Shown in pieces: positions 1 through 5,613 of a DNA stretch of 9,832 bases (position 1 is its first letter; each line of letters begins with the position of its first letter). Made by a program: the position numbers and the translations under genes. Below the pieces are notes generated by a model that was given only the letters and a program-made list of their open reading frames with translations, was not told where the DNA came from and did no database searches. Source of the stretch: Pseudomonadota bacterium (GTDB lineage: Bacteria; Pseudomonadota; Gammaproteobacteria; Xanthomonadales; Xanthomonadaceae); contig JAEXRB010000190.1 of NCBI GenBank assembly GCA_023438325.1, positions 1-9,832 of the forward strand. The letters run 5' to 3'.

Positions 1-726
1 ATGCATGCCCGCGCGAGTGCGGCCGCGGCACCATGGCAAGACGACCCGCGCGTGCTTGGAGGTCGCGATCTGGTTGCCGGCGGAAGCTGGCTGGCGGTGC
101 GCAGCAATGGGCGATTTGCCGCCGTCACCAATTTGCGCAACGGCGCGCCTGTTGCCGCGCCGCGCTCACGTGGCGACCTGGTGCGTGACTTCGTGCTCGG
201 CGAAACATCCGTGTCTGCCTATCTGGCGGGCTTGCTTCCGCTGCTGGAGCAATTTGCGCCCTTCAACCTGATCGCAGGCGATGCCGATGGCGTGTTCGTG
301 CTCGATGGCGGCACGCGCCGCATTCGCCAGTTCGGCCCCGGCCTGCACGTGGTCGGGAATGGCCCTTTGGACAGCGAATGGCCGAAGGCGCGGCGCCTGC
401 GCCTGAGCGCCGCGGCCTGCATGGACAAACAAGCCAGTGGCATCTCCTCCTTGCTGTCGTTGCTGCGTGATGGCGCTCAGGCCGCCGATGACGAACTCCC
501 CGATACCGGCATCGGCCTGGAGCGCGAACGCGTGCTGTCGTCCATCTTCATCGAAGGCGAGCGCTATGGAACGCGAGCCAGCACCGTGCTGGACATCGGC
601 TCGGGTGGCACGATCCGGTTTTGCGAGCGCAGCTTTGGCCCCGTCGCCATCGAATACGGCGATTCGACGTGGGACGGAGCCGTGGCATCGGGATGGCAAC
701 CCGTGTCAGGTGCCACGGCCGGTTGA
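1..726 (+). CDS. NRDE (TANGO2-like) family protein, 5' end outside the window
   Basis: C-terminal ~241 residues of an NRDE/TANGO2-family protein (PF05742). What is seen: GGSWLAV and FAAVTNLRN near the start, then NLIAGD, a GNGPLDSEWPKARR segment (family form roughly LSNxxLDTPWPK), and ERYGTRASTVLDI followed by FCERSFGP, the conserved C-terminal block. In this family the N-terminus runs Met-Cys...Asn-Arg-Asp-Glu-x-His-Ala-Arg; the first visible residues are MHAR. The ATG at base 1 is therefore almost certainly an internal codon, with the NRDE motif and about 20 residues lying before the window. Function is poorly known: eukaryotic TANGO2/HRG-9 proteins have been linked to haem handling, and the bacterial role is unsettled. 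The gene converges on the yfiB-like gene 79 bases away. Family assignment is secure; biochemical role is open. Confidence 0.88.
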   Translation: MHARASAAAAPWQDDPRVLGGRDLVAGGSWLAVRSNGRFAAVTNLRNGAPVAAPRSRGDLVRDFVLGETSVSAYLAGLLPLLEQFAPFNLIAGDADGVFVLDGGTRRIRQFGPGLHVVGNGPLDSEWPKARRLRLSAAACMDKQASGISSLLSLLRDGAQAADDELPDTGIGLERERVLSSIFIEGERYGTRASTVLDIGSGGTIRFCERSFGPVAIEYGDSTWDGAVASGWQPVSGATAG

Positions 727-782
727 ACGTGGTCGCGCCGCACGATCCGCAGGCGGCGCGATATCCGTGGGTGGTTAGGTCT

Positions 783-798
783 GGCGCAGCGGTGCGCC
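783..798. terminator. hairpin in the gap between two convergent genes
   Basis: Perfect 6-bp inverted repeat GGCGCA / TGCGCC with a GCGG loop, in the 79-base gap between the NRDE gene (+) and the yfiB-like gene (-). The position suits a shared bidirectional terminator, but there is no T-tract on either side, so it is not a canonical intrinsic terminator. Confidence 0.35.
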
Positions 799-805
799 GA
801 CATGA

Positions 806-1345
806 TCAAGGTGTCGAGAGGCTCTGCATCGGCACGATGACGTTGACGCGCCGGTTAGCGGCACGGCCTTCCCGGGTGTCATTGCTTTCAACCGGATAAT
901 CCCAGGCGTGGCCGATCGCGCTCACGTTTTCAGCCGCGAAGCCGGCTTCAACGAATACATCTGCCACGGCGCGGCCGCGTGCCAGCGACAGCGTGGCGTT
1001 GTAGTCGCGTGCGCCGAGGTTGTCGGTATGGCCTTCGCATTGCACTTGGTTGATCCGCACCTCAAGCAGGCTGCGCGCGGATTGGAGCAGTTCGTTGCGG
1101 AGCGAGTCACGCAACTGTGCCTCGTTGAAATCGAAGGAAATCGGCTCGGCAATGGTCATCAGCCAGCCATCCTCGACTTCGACGAAACCCAGGTTGCGCA
1201 GCACGGTTTCCTGTTGGGTGCGCAGCGAAGGTTCCGGGGGCGCAACGGGTCGGGTGGCACAGGCGCCGAGCAGGGCGACGATGAAAAGGAGCATTGCCGC
1301 GGACAAGGCACGGCGGGAAAAAGGAAAATGGTTGCGAGATGTCAC
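806..1345 (-). CDS. yfiB: YfiB-like OmpA-family outer-membrane lipoprotein
   Basis: 179-residue lipoprotein. An n-region with Arg10-Arg11 and a hydrophobic core lead to the lipobox LGAC, Cys29 being the lipidation site. Residues ~41-62 form the linker typical of YfiB (QQETVLRNLGF...DGW). An OmpA C-terminal peptidoglycan-binding domain follows: EGHTDNLG at 104-111, YNATLSLARGRAVADVF, and NRRVNVIVP near the end; Asp108 and Arg165 are the usual diaminopimelate-contacting positions. From family knowledge, P. aeruginosa YfiB sits in the outer membrane, binds peptidoglycan, and under envelope stress sequesters YfiR, freeing the diguanylate cyclase YfiN. Leu49, Phe54 and Trp61 match in identity and spacing the YfiB residues Leu43, Phe48 and Trp55 known from activating mutants. 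The start is GTG; an in-frame TGA lies two codons upstream, so no longer form exists, and no clear Shine-Dalgarno is seen. It lies 96 bases downstream of yfiR, probably in the same transcript. Confidence 0.85.
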   Translation of the reverse strand: MTSRNHFPFSRRALSAAMLLFIVALLGACATRPVAPPEPSLRTQQETVLRNLGFVEVEDGWLMTIAEPISFDFNEAQLRDSLRNELLQSARSLLEVRINQVQCEGHTDNLGARDYNATLSLARGRAVADVFVEAGFAAENVSAIGHAWDYPVESNDTREGRAANRRVNVIVPMQSLSTP

Positions 1346-1386
1346 GGCTCAGATTCAATCCGGTTGGGGCACGAAAACGGGCGGTT

Positions 1387-1429
1387 GGAAAGGGTTTCCG
1401 ACCTATTGCAGACTACCGTGTCCGGTAGT
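1387..1429 (-). other. two hairpins between yfiR and yfiB
   Basis: The 96-base gap between the yfiR stop (1442) and the yfiB start (1345) holds two perfect inverted repeats. One has arms ACTACCG / CGGTAGT at 1412-1418 and 1423-1429 with a 4-base loop. The other has arms GGAAA / TTTCC at 1387-1391 and 1395-1399 with a 3-base loop. Neither is followed by a T-tract on the minus strand. They may stabilise or partly terminate the transcript so that the two proteins are made in unequal amounts. This is inference from position and complementarity only. Confidence 0.4.
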
Positions 1430-1441
1430 GCGGGCGGAAAG

Positions 1442-1990
1442 TCATGGCGTTTTTTCTGATTCTGGCGCCAGCAGGCGGGCGTTGATGCGAAATCCTGCCG
1501 CTTGCGCCAGCGAGAGATTGATCCCGAAGGTGCTGCGCTGTTCCTCTCTGTAGCAGACATGGCCGCCACGCGAACAGAACGAGGCATCACTGCCCAGGGT
1601 AAGAATAGGCTTGCCGTATGCCGCATCGAGCCACGGCTGCACATTGGCTGCATCGACTTGACGCAGATCCAGGAGATGGCAGCGGCTGATGGCCGCAATG
1701 TCATCGGGCGAGACCACGAGGATCTTGCGGTTGCGCGCGGACATGCCCTGAAAGTGCTGCCTGGTCGCCTTGGCATCGCCCACCACGCACAGTTGCCATG
1801 GTTTCTGAGTGGTGGCTTCACTGGGCCATCGCACGTAATGGATGAGACGTTCCAGCACCGCATCCGAATCCAGCGATGTCTGTGCGAACACAACGCCGGT
1901 GCCGGCACATGGCGTAAGCCAAACCATCGCCAAGGCCCATGCAAGGAGACGACCGAGGTGGACGGCAGTGGGCCTGTTGCAGGCTGTCAT
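1442..1990 (-). CDS. yfiR: YfiR-family periplasmic protein
   Basis: 182-residue exported protein of the YfiR family (PF13689, DUF4154). A long signal peptide covers ~1-37, with Arg14, a hydrophobic stretch LLAWALAMVWL, and a likely cut after VVFA. The mature part shows the family pattern: an early helix with FIxY/VxWP-like 'LIHYVRWP', a beta strand LCVVG at ~67-71, RCHLLDL at ~103-109, ILTLGSD at 129-135, RGGHVCY, and the C-terminal FGINLSLAQAAGFRINARLL, the most diagnostic block. Four mature cysteines (68, 104, 139, 146) correspond to the two disulfide pairs of P. aeruginosa YfiR (71-110 and 145-152); the second pair keeps its exact 7-residue spacing. YfiR is a periplasmic repressor of the diguanylate cyclase YfiN and is titrated by YfiB, whose gene follows here. 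ATG start; weak ribosome site. No yfiN is present in the window. Confidence 0.85.
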   Translation of the reverse strand: MTACNRPTAVHLGRLLAWALAMVWLTPCAGTGVVFAQTSLDSDAVLERLIHYVRWPSEATTQKPWQLCVVGDAKATRQHFQGMSARNRKILVVSPDDIAAISRCHLLDLRQVDAANVQPWLDAAYGKPILTLGSDASFCSRGGHVCYREEQRSTFGINLSLAQAAGFRINARLLAPESEKTP

Positions 1991-2132
1991 GGTGGGTTTC
2001 GGGCGCGTGGCGCGAAGCTGGTCTGAAAAATCAAGCTGTTGAAAATCCAGTCCGCAGTTTCTACCAAGCCGTGATAGGGGACAAGCAGCAAGCTTTTGGA
2101 AAACACCCTGCGATACAGTGCGGCTGGAGCAC

Positions 2133-2147
2133 TGGAATATTATTCCA
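2133..2147. promoter_or_regulatory. 15-base palindrome, candidate operator
   Basis: Perfect inverted repeat TGGAATA-T-TATTCCA with 7-base arms around a single centre base, at the edge of the AT-rich island upstream of yfiR. Size and symmetry suit a dimeric regulator, but I recognise no specific consensus. It overlaps by two bases the IHF-like site that follows. Confidence 0.35.
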
Positions 2148-2158
2148 ATATATTGATA
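2146..2158 (-). promoter_or_regulatory. IHF-type binding site, exact consensus match
   Basis: Read on the minus strand these 13 bases are TATCAATATATTG, which fits the IHF core consensus WATCAANNNNTTR at every defined position. The site sits about 155 bases upstream of the yfiR start in an AT-rich patch, a usual setting for DNA bending at a promoter. A match to a short, AT-rich consensus is only suggestive. Confidence 0.4.
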
Positions 2159-2221
2159 TTTAAAGATATTTTCGCGTTCTCGGCGGGGCTTTCCTGTGGC
2201 GATGGCTCACGCTTGATTCAC

Positions 2222-2237
2222 AGGTTTAGCGAAACCT
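2222..2237. other. short inverted repeat AGGTTT / AAACCT
   Basis: Perfect 6-base arms with an AGCG loop, between the SGNH gene and the AT-rich island. No T-tract follows on either strand. Together with the hairpin at 2271-2287 it may mark the end of the aminotransferase-SGNH transcript. Confidence 0.25.
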
Positions 2238-2270
2238 CACGACAAATCTTGCAAGGTAATCTGGCAGTGG

Positions 2271-2287
2271 CTCGGCGCGGAGCCGAG
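2271..2287 (-). terminator. hairpin just after the SGNH hydrolase stop
   Basis: Inverted repeat CTCGGC / GCCGAG with a 5-base loop, beginning 11 bases past the SGNH hydrolase stop codon on the minus strand. The GC-rich stem and the position suit a terminator, but no run of T follows, so any termination would be inefficient or Rho-assisted. Confidence 0.3.
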
Positions 2288-2298
2288 GATAACGTGAA

Positions 2299-2886
2299 CT
2301 ATATCTCGACTTCTCCCTGCGCCACATCCACCCAGCGCGCATACATCGCCGCCGACGGGTGCAGGCCATCGGCAACCAGCATGTCTGCATCACCGCCCTG
2401 ATCGCGGCTGGTGGGCGTGATGTCGATGAAGGTCACGCCGAGTGCCTTGCAGATGTGGCGTGCGGTGGCATTGAAAGCATCGATTTCCTGCGCGATGCGG
2501 GCACGGTCGCGGCCTTGCGCGAACGGCGTCACGCTCCAGTCGGGAATCGACAACACGAACACGCGCGAAGGCTGATGGCCGGCCAAGGCGATGGCGCGTT
2601 CGAGCAAGCCGGAAAACTGCTCGCGATAGTCGTCCACGGTGCGACCGCGATACTGGTTGTTGACCCCGATCAGCAGCGATACCAGATCCCACGTGCCCAG
2701 AGGCTCGGCGGCATCCATCGCGGCGGAAAGTTCGTCGGTGGTCCAGCCCGTGGTGGCGATGATGCGTGGGTCCTGGAGCGCGATACCGCGTGCGCGCAGC
2801 GCAGCAGCCAGCTGCATGGGCCAGCGCCCGGCTTCGGGCACGCCTTCGCCGATGCTGTAGCTGTCGCCGAGTGCGAGGTAGCGCAT
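2299..2886 (-). CDS. SGNH/GDSL-family hydrolase
   Basis: 195-residue esterase/lipase-type hydrolase with all four SGNH blocks visible. Block I is ALGDSYSIGEG with nucleophile Ser9. Block II is Gly47 in TTGWTT. Block III is GVNN at 74-77, with Asn76 completing the oxyanion hole. Block V is DGLHPS, with Asp173 and His176 completing the triad. There is no signal peptide, so it is probably cytoplasmic. The GEGVPEAGRWP segment after block I resembles a widespread small single-domain SGNH subfamily often annotated as lysophospholipase; the true substrate cannot be read from sequence. Its ATG shares a base with the TGA of the aminotransferase (TGATG) and no Shine-Dalgarno precedes it, so translation probably depends on re-initiation after that gene. 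Confidence 0.9.
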   Translation of the reverse strand: MRYLALGDSYSIGEGVPEAGRWPMQLAAALRARGIALQDPRIIATTGWTTDELSAAMDAAEPLGTWDLVSLLIGVNNQYRGRTVDDYREQFSGLLERAIALAGHQPSRVFVLSIPDWSVTPFAQGRDRARIAQEIDAFNATARHICKALGVTFIDITPTSRDQGGDADMLVADGLHPSAAMYARWVDVAQGEVEI

Positions 2887-4142
2887 CAGGCGTGAGCGCT
2901 GCGCGAGGCCGTGTCCGGCTGGCGTTCCCAGCGTTCCAGTGCGTGCTCGATGCGGGCGAACACTTCGCCGATTTGCGCCGCTTCCGGCAACAAGGTCACG
3001 CGGAAGTGGTTGCGATACGGCACGTTGAAGCTGGATCCTGGCACCACGAGTACGCCTTCATGGGTAAGCAGATCCAGCGCGAACTGGTGATCGTCGAAAT
3101 CCGGCAGCCCGGTGGTGTCGATGCCGGGGAAGGCATACAGCGCGCCTTGCGGTGGCAGCACGTCGAGGCGACGGCTTTGCGCGCAGGCGTCGATCACGGC
3201 GCGGCGTGCTTCGAACAAGCGTCCGCCGGGCGATGTCAGGGCGTCGATGGTATTGGGGCCGGTCAGTGCGGCGAGCGCGGCCCATTGGCCGGGCACGTTG
3301 GCGCACAGGCGCAGCGCGCCGAGCAGGTCGAGTGCGTGATGGTAATCGCCACTGCGGATCGGATCGCCCGACAACACCGCCCAGCCGACGCGATACCCGC
3401 AGGCGCGATGCACTTTGGACAGGCCGCTGAATGTCAGGCATGGCACATCGCCTGCAAGCGGCGCGAGCGGCACGTACCGCGCAGCTTCGTAGACGATCTC
3501 GTCGTAGATTTCGTCCACCATCAGCAGCAGGCGATGACGCTCGGCGATTTCCACCAGTTGCTGCAAGGTTTCGCGTGAATACACCGCGCCGGCGGGATTG
3601 TTTGGATTGATCAGCACCAGCGCGCGGGTACGCGGAGTGATGAGTGTCTCGACCTGTTCGGGATCGGGCTGGAAGCCGTTTTCCGGCTTGCAGTCGTAAT
3701 AGACCGGCACGCCGTCGTTGAGGATGGTCGCGGCGCTCCACAGCGGGTAGTCCGGGCTGGGCAGCAGCACTTCATCGCCGGGATTGAGCAGGGCGCGCAG
3801 CGACATGTCGATCAGCTCGCTGACGCCGTTGCCCATGAACACATGCGCCGCCGTCACCCCGCGTGCGCCGCGCGTCACCTGCTTGGCCGCGATGGCTTCG
3901 CGCAGTTCGGGCAGGCCCTGCTGGTGGCAGTACGGATCGCTCTCGGCGATGTGCTCGGCGATCGCCTGTTGCAGATGTTCGGGCGCGCGGAAGCCGAAGG
4001 CGCCGGGATTGCCGATGTTGAGTTTGATGAGCTTGCGCCCCTGCGCCTCCATGTCGCGCGCTCGCCGGGCCAGTTCGCCGCGGATTTCGTAGCGGACTTG
4101 GGACAGGCGTTGGCGGGTGGCAATGGTGCGGGTCGGGGACAT
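2886..4142 (-). CDS. alaA: AlaA-like PLP-dependent aminotransferase (glutamate-pyruvate type)
   Basis: 418-residue fold-type I aminotransferase, close in layout to E. coli AlaA (~405 residues), which makes alanine from pyruvate with glutamate as amino donor. Seen: RYEIRGEL and KLIKLNIGNPGAFGF at the N-terminus, GNGVSELI at 104-111 (phosphate-binding region), PSPDYPLW at 128-135, INPNNPAGAVYS at 178-189, VDEIYDEI at 209-216 (the Asp that contacts the PLP ring nitrogen), GLSKVHRACGYRVGW with Lys243 as the PLP lysine, RLCANVP at 278-284, and HFRVTLLP with Arg381 for the substrate carboxylate. The start at 4142 (MSPTRT) is chosen because it aligns with the AlaA N-terminus. An open frame continues upstream to 4262, but that part is proline-rich and unlike the family. 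The gene is divergent from the DUF924 gene and overlaps the SGNH hydrolase by one base. Confidence 0.9.
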   Translation of the reverse strand: MSPTRTIATRQRLSQVRYEIRGELARRARDMEAQGRKLIKLNIGNPGAFGFRAPEHLQQAIAEHIAESDPYCHQQGLPELREAIAAKQVTRGARGVTAAHVFMGNGVSELIDMSLRALLNPGDEVLLPSPDYPLWSAATILNDGVPVYYDCKPENGFQPDPEQVETLITPRTRALVLINPNNPAGAVYSRETLQQLVEIAERHRLLLMVDEIYDEIVYEAARYVPLAPLAGDVPCLTFSGLSKVHRACGYRVGWAVLSGDPIRSGDYHHALDLLGALRLCANVPGQWAALAALTGPNTIDALTSPGGRLFEARRAVIDACAQSRRLDVLPPQGALYAFPGIDTTGLPDFDDHQFALDLLTHEGVLVVPGSSFNVPYRNHFRVTLLPEAAQIGEVFARIEHALERWERQPDTASRSAHA

Positions 4143-4351
4143 GTCGTGGACCGGGAGGGGCGCGGGCTTTGCGCCAGAGTATCGAAAGCGGGGTGAAGGA
4201 ATGGGGCGATTGGCGGGCAAATCCGGGCAGTGCCAAGGGTTGCGCCTGTCAGCCGCGGACAATATCGCTCTGTTTGACGCATAGCAACAAACCGCGCCCC
4301 ACGTGTTGCCGCTACCCTGTCGTTCCGGCCGCTTCAGCAGGAACCCATGTC
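4143..4351. other. divergent intergenic region, aminotransferase / DUF924
   Basis: 209 bases that must carry the promoters of the aminotransferase (-) and the DUF924 gene (+). TTTGACG near 4274-4280 resembles a -35 for the plus strand but no good -10 lies at the right distance. No RNA gene or clear operator is seen. Confidence 0.4.
4339..4343 (+). promoter_or_regulatory. ribosome binding site of the DUF924 gene
   Basis: AGGAA eight bases before the ATG at 4352. It supports that start over the longer open frame reaching back to 4169 and over the out-of-frame ATG at 4347. Confidence 0.6.
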
Positions 4352-4918
4352 ATGACTAGCAACATCCCATCGCTGCCTTTGGCAACCACGCCCGCAGACG
4401 TGCTGACTTTCTGGCGCGAGGCCGGGCCGGCACGCTGGTTCGGCCGGGATGTGGCGTTCGATCAGCATTTCTCGCGTCAATTCCACGATGCCCACATGGC
4501 TGCCGCACGGCGCGAGCTGGATCATTGGCTGGATTCACCCGAGGGCGCGCTGGCCTTGCTGATCCTGCTCGATCAGTACCCGCGCAATGCGTTTCGCGGC
4601 ACCGCCCACATGTTTGCCACCGATGCGCTGGCGCTGGTCTTTGCGCGTCTGGCACTCGAGCGCGGCCACGATCTGGCGCTGGAAGAAGCCTTGCGGGTGT
4701 TTTTCTATCTGCCGTTCGAGCACAGCGAAGCACTGGTCGATCAGCGGCTTTCCGTACAGTTGTGCGCACCGCTGGGCGGGCAATACGCCGACTACGCCCG
4801 CGTGCATCTGGAGGTGATCGAGCGCTTTGGTCGCTTTCCGCACCGCAACATGGTGTTCGGACGTGACACCACGCCGGAGGAGCAGGCATTCCTCGATGGT
4901 GGCGGGTTTTCCGGCTAG
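4352..4918 (+). CDS. DUF924 family protein
   Basis: 188-residue protein of the DUF924 family (PF06041), an all-helical TPR-like fold of unknown function. Family marks in order: DVLTFWREAGPARWFGRD near the N-terminus, FDQHF, ALALLILLDQYPRNAFRGTA at ~67-86 with the hallmark DQYPRN, ATDALAL, FFYLPFEHSE at 117-126 with the hallmark YLPFEHSE, and near the end RFPHRN (161-166) and TPEEQAFLDGGGFSG. No signal peptide or membrane segment, so cytoplasmic. The start follows from the family N-terminus and an AGGAA ribosome site; the frame is open further upstream but without family similarity. It is a single-gene unit: divergent from the aminotransferase and convergent with scoB. Members are common in Proteobacteria and have no assigned reaction that I know of. 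Confidence 0.9.
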   Translation: MTSNIPSLPLATTPADVLTFWREAGPARWFGRDVAFDQHFSRQFHDAHMAAARRELDHWLDSPEGALALLILLDQYPRNAFRGTAHMFATDALALVFARLALERGHDLALEEALRVFFYLPFEHSEALVDQRLSVQLCAPLGGQYADYARVHLEVIERFGRFPHRNMVFGRDTTPEEQAFLDGGGFSG

Positions 4919-4941
4919 ACCGGAGGCAGGTGTCGTGCCGG

Positions 4942-4977
4942 AAAGGCGGAAGCGCGCAGGTCGCGCCCCCGCCCTTT
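4942..4977. terminator. extended hairpin between convergent DUF924 and scoB genes
   Basis: The 65-base convergent gap holds a long imperfect inverted repeat. The outer arms AAAGGCGG (4942-4949) pair with 4969-4977 with one bulged C. A 2x2 internal loop leads to inner arms GCGCG (4952-4956) / CGCGC (4962-4966) around a CAGGT loop. On the plus strand the stem ends in TTTT; on the minus strand it ends in a weaker TTT. Structure and position suit a bidirectional terminator serving both genes. Confidence 0.5.
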
Positions 4978-4983
4978 TCGAGC

Positions 4984-5613
4984 TTATGCCGCGAACGACA
5001 CGCCGGTCTGCTGGCGCAGATCGTCGAGCGAAACGTCCGGTGCGGTTTCCACCAGTTTCAGGCCGGCAGGCGTCACATCGAAGACCGCGAGATTGGTGAT
5101 GATGCGGTTCACCACGCCCAGGCCGGTGAGCGGCAAGGTGCATGCGGGCAGGATCTTGTGCTCGCCATCCTTGGCGGTGTGTTCCATCAGCACCACGACG
5201 CGCTTGACGCCGGCGACCAGATCCATCGCCCCGCCCATGCCTTTGACCATCTTGCCGGGCACCATCCAGTTGGCCAGATCGCCTTTGTCGGTAACCTGCA
5301 TCGCACCGAGGATGGCCAGATCGATGTGGCCGCCGCGGATCATCGCGAAGGAGTCGTGGCTGCCGAAGTAACTGGCGCCTTGGCGTGCGGTGACGGTTTG
5401 CTTGCCGGCGTTGATGAGGTCGGCATCCACTTCCTCCTCGCTCGGGAACGGGCCGATGCCGAGCAGGCCGTTCTCCGATTGCAGCCACACATCCACGCCT
5501 TCGGGAATGTGGTTGGCCACCAGGGTGGGCAGGCCGATGCCGAGGTTCACATAGTCGCCGTCGTGCAGCTCGCGTGCGGCCAGTGCCGCCATCTGGTCAC
5601 GATTCCAGGCCAT
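4984..5613 (-). CDS. scoB: 3-ketoacid CoA-transferase subunit B
   Basis: 209-residue beta subunit of a succinyl-CoA:3-ketoacid (acetoacetate) CoA-transferase. Seen: YVNLGIGLPTLVANHIP at 21-37, and LQSENGLLGIGP, where Glu47 is the catalytic glutamate that forms the glutamyl-CoA thioester. HDSFAMIRGGHIDLAILGAMQV, NWMVPGKMVKGMGGAMDLV, and TNLAVFDV close to the C-terminus are all family signatures. With subunit A it moves CoA between succinate and acetoacetate, feeding ketone-body and short-chain acid use. The ATG shares a base with the scoA stop (TAATG) and has a strong ribosome site inside the end of scoA, so the two subunits should be made in matched amounts. Substrate range (acetoacetate versus other 3-oxoacids, as for PcaJ) cannot be settled; no aromatic-pathway genes are nearby, which favours the Sco assignment. 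Confidence 0.92.
   Translation of the reverse strand: MAWNRDQMAALAARELHDGDYVNLGIGLPTLVANHIPEGVDVWLQSENGLLGIGPFPSEEEVDADLINAGKQTVTARQGASYFGSHDSFAMIRGGHIDLAILGAMQVTDKGDLANWMVPGKMVKGMGGAMDLVAGVKRVVVLMEHTAKDGEHKILPACTLPLTGLGVVNRIITNLAVFDVTPAGLKLVETAPDVSLDDLRQQTGVSFAA

Larger units (their letters stand above)
1991..2298. other. 308-base gene-free stretch upstream of yfiR
   Basis: This stretch lies between the SGNH hydrolase stop and the yfiR start, both on the minus strand. I see no credible protein or RNA gene in it. Its middle (about 2133-2175) is strikingly AT-rich against a GC-rich background and holds a palindrome and an IHF-type site. The side nearer the SGNH gene has two short hairpins (2222-2237 and 2271-2287). 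The most natural reading is termination of the upstream unit followed by the promoter/control region of yfiR-yfiB, but no convincing -35/-10 pair could be fixed. Confidence 0.6.

Noticed and set aside
1991..2298. tRNA, riboswitch or small RNA gene in the longest gene-free stretch
   Set aside because: No T-loop-like sequence or cloverleaf and no recognisable riboswitch core; only short isolated hairpins.
2096..2401. Possible small plus-strand gene of 101 codons starting in the AT-rich region
   Set aside because: Its second third runs antisense into the SGNH hydrolase, no ribosome site is seen, and the translation resembles no family.
2359..3578. Long plus-strand frames opposite the SGNH hydrolase and the aminotransferase
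   Set aside because: Antisense to genes with complete catalytic motifs; low-complexity, Arg/Ala/Gly/His-rich translations without family features.
4143..4262. N-terminal extension of the aminotransferase by 40 codons
   Set aside because: The extension is proline-rich and unlike the AlaA family, whose N-terminus aligns at the ATG at 4142.
4169..4351. N-terminal extension of the DUF924 protein by 61 codons
   Set aside because: No family similarity, and AGGAA lies at good distance before the ATG at 4352.
4535..5488. 317-codon minus-strand frame spanning the DUF924 gene and part of scoB
   Set aside because: Overlaps two well-supported genes in other frames and is Arg-rich in the way typical of shadow frames.
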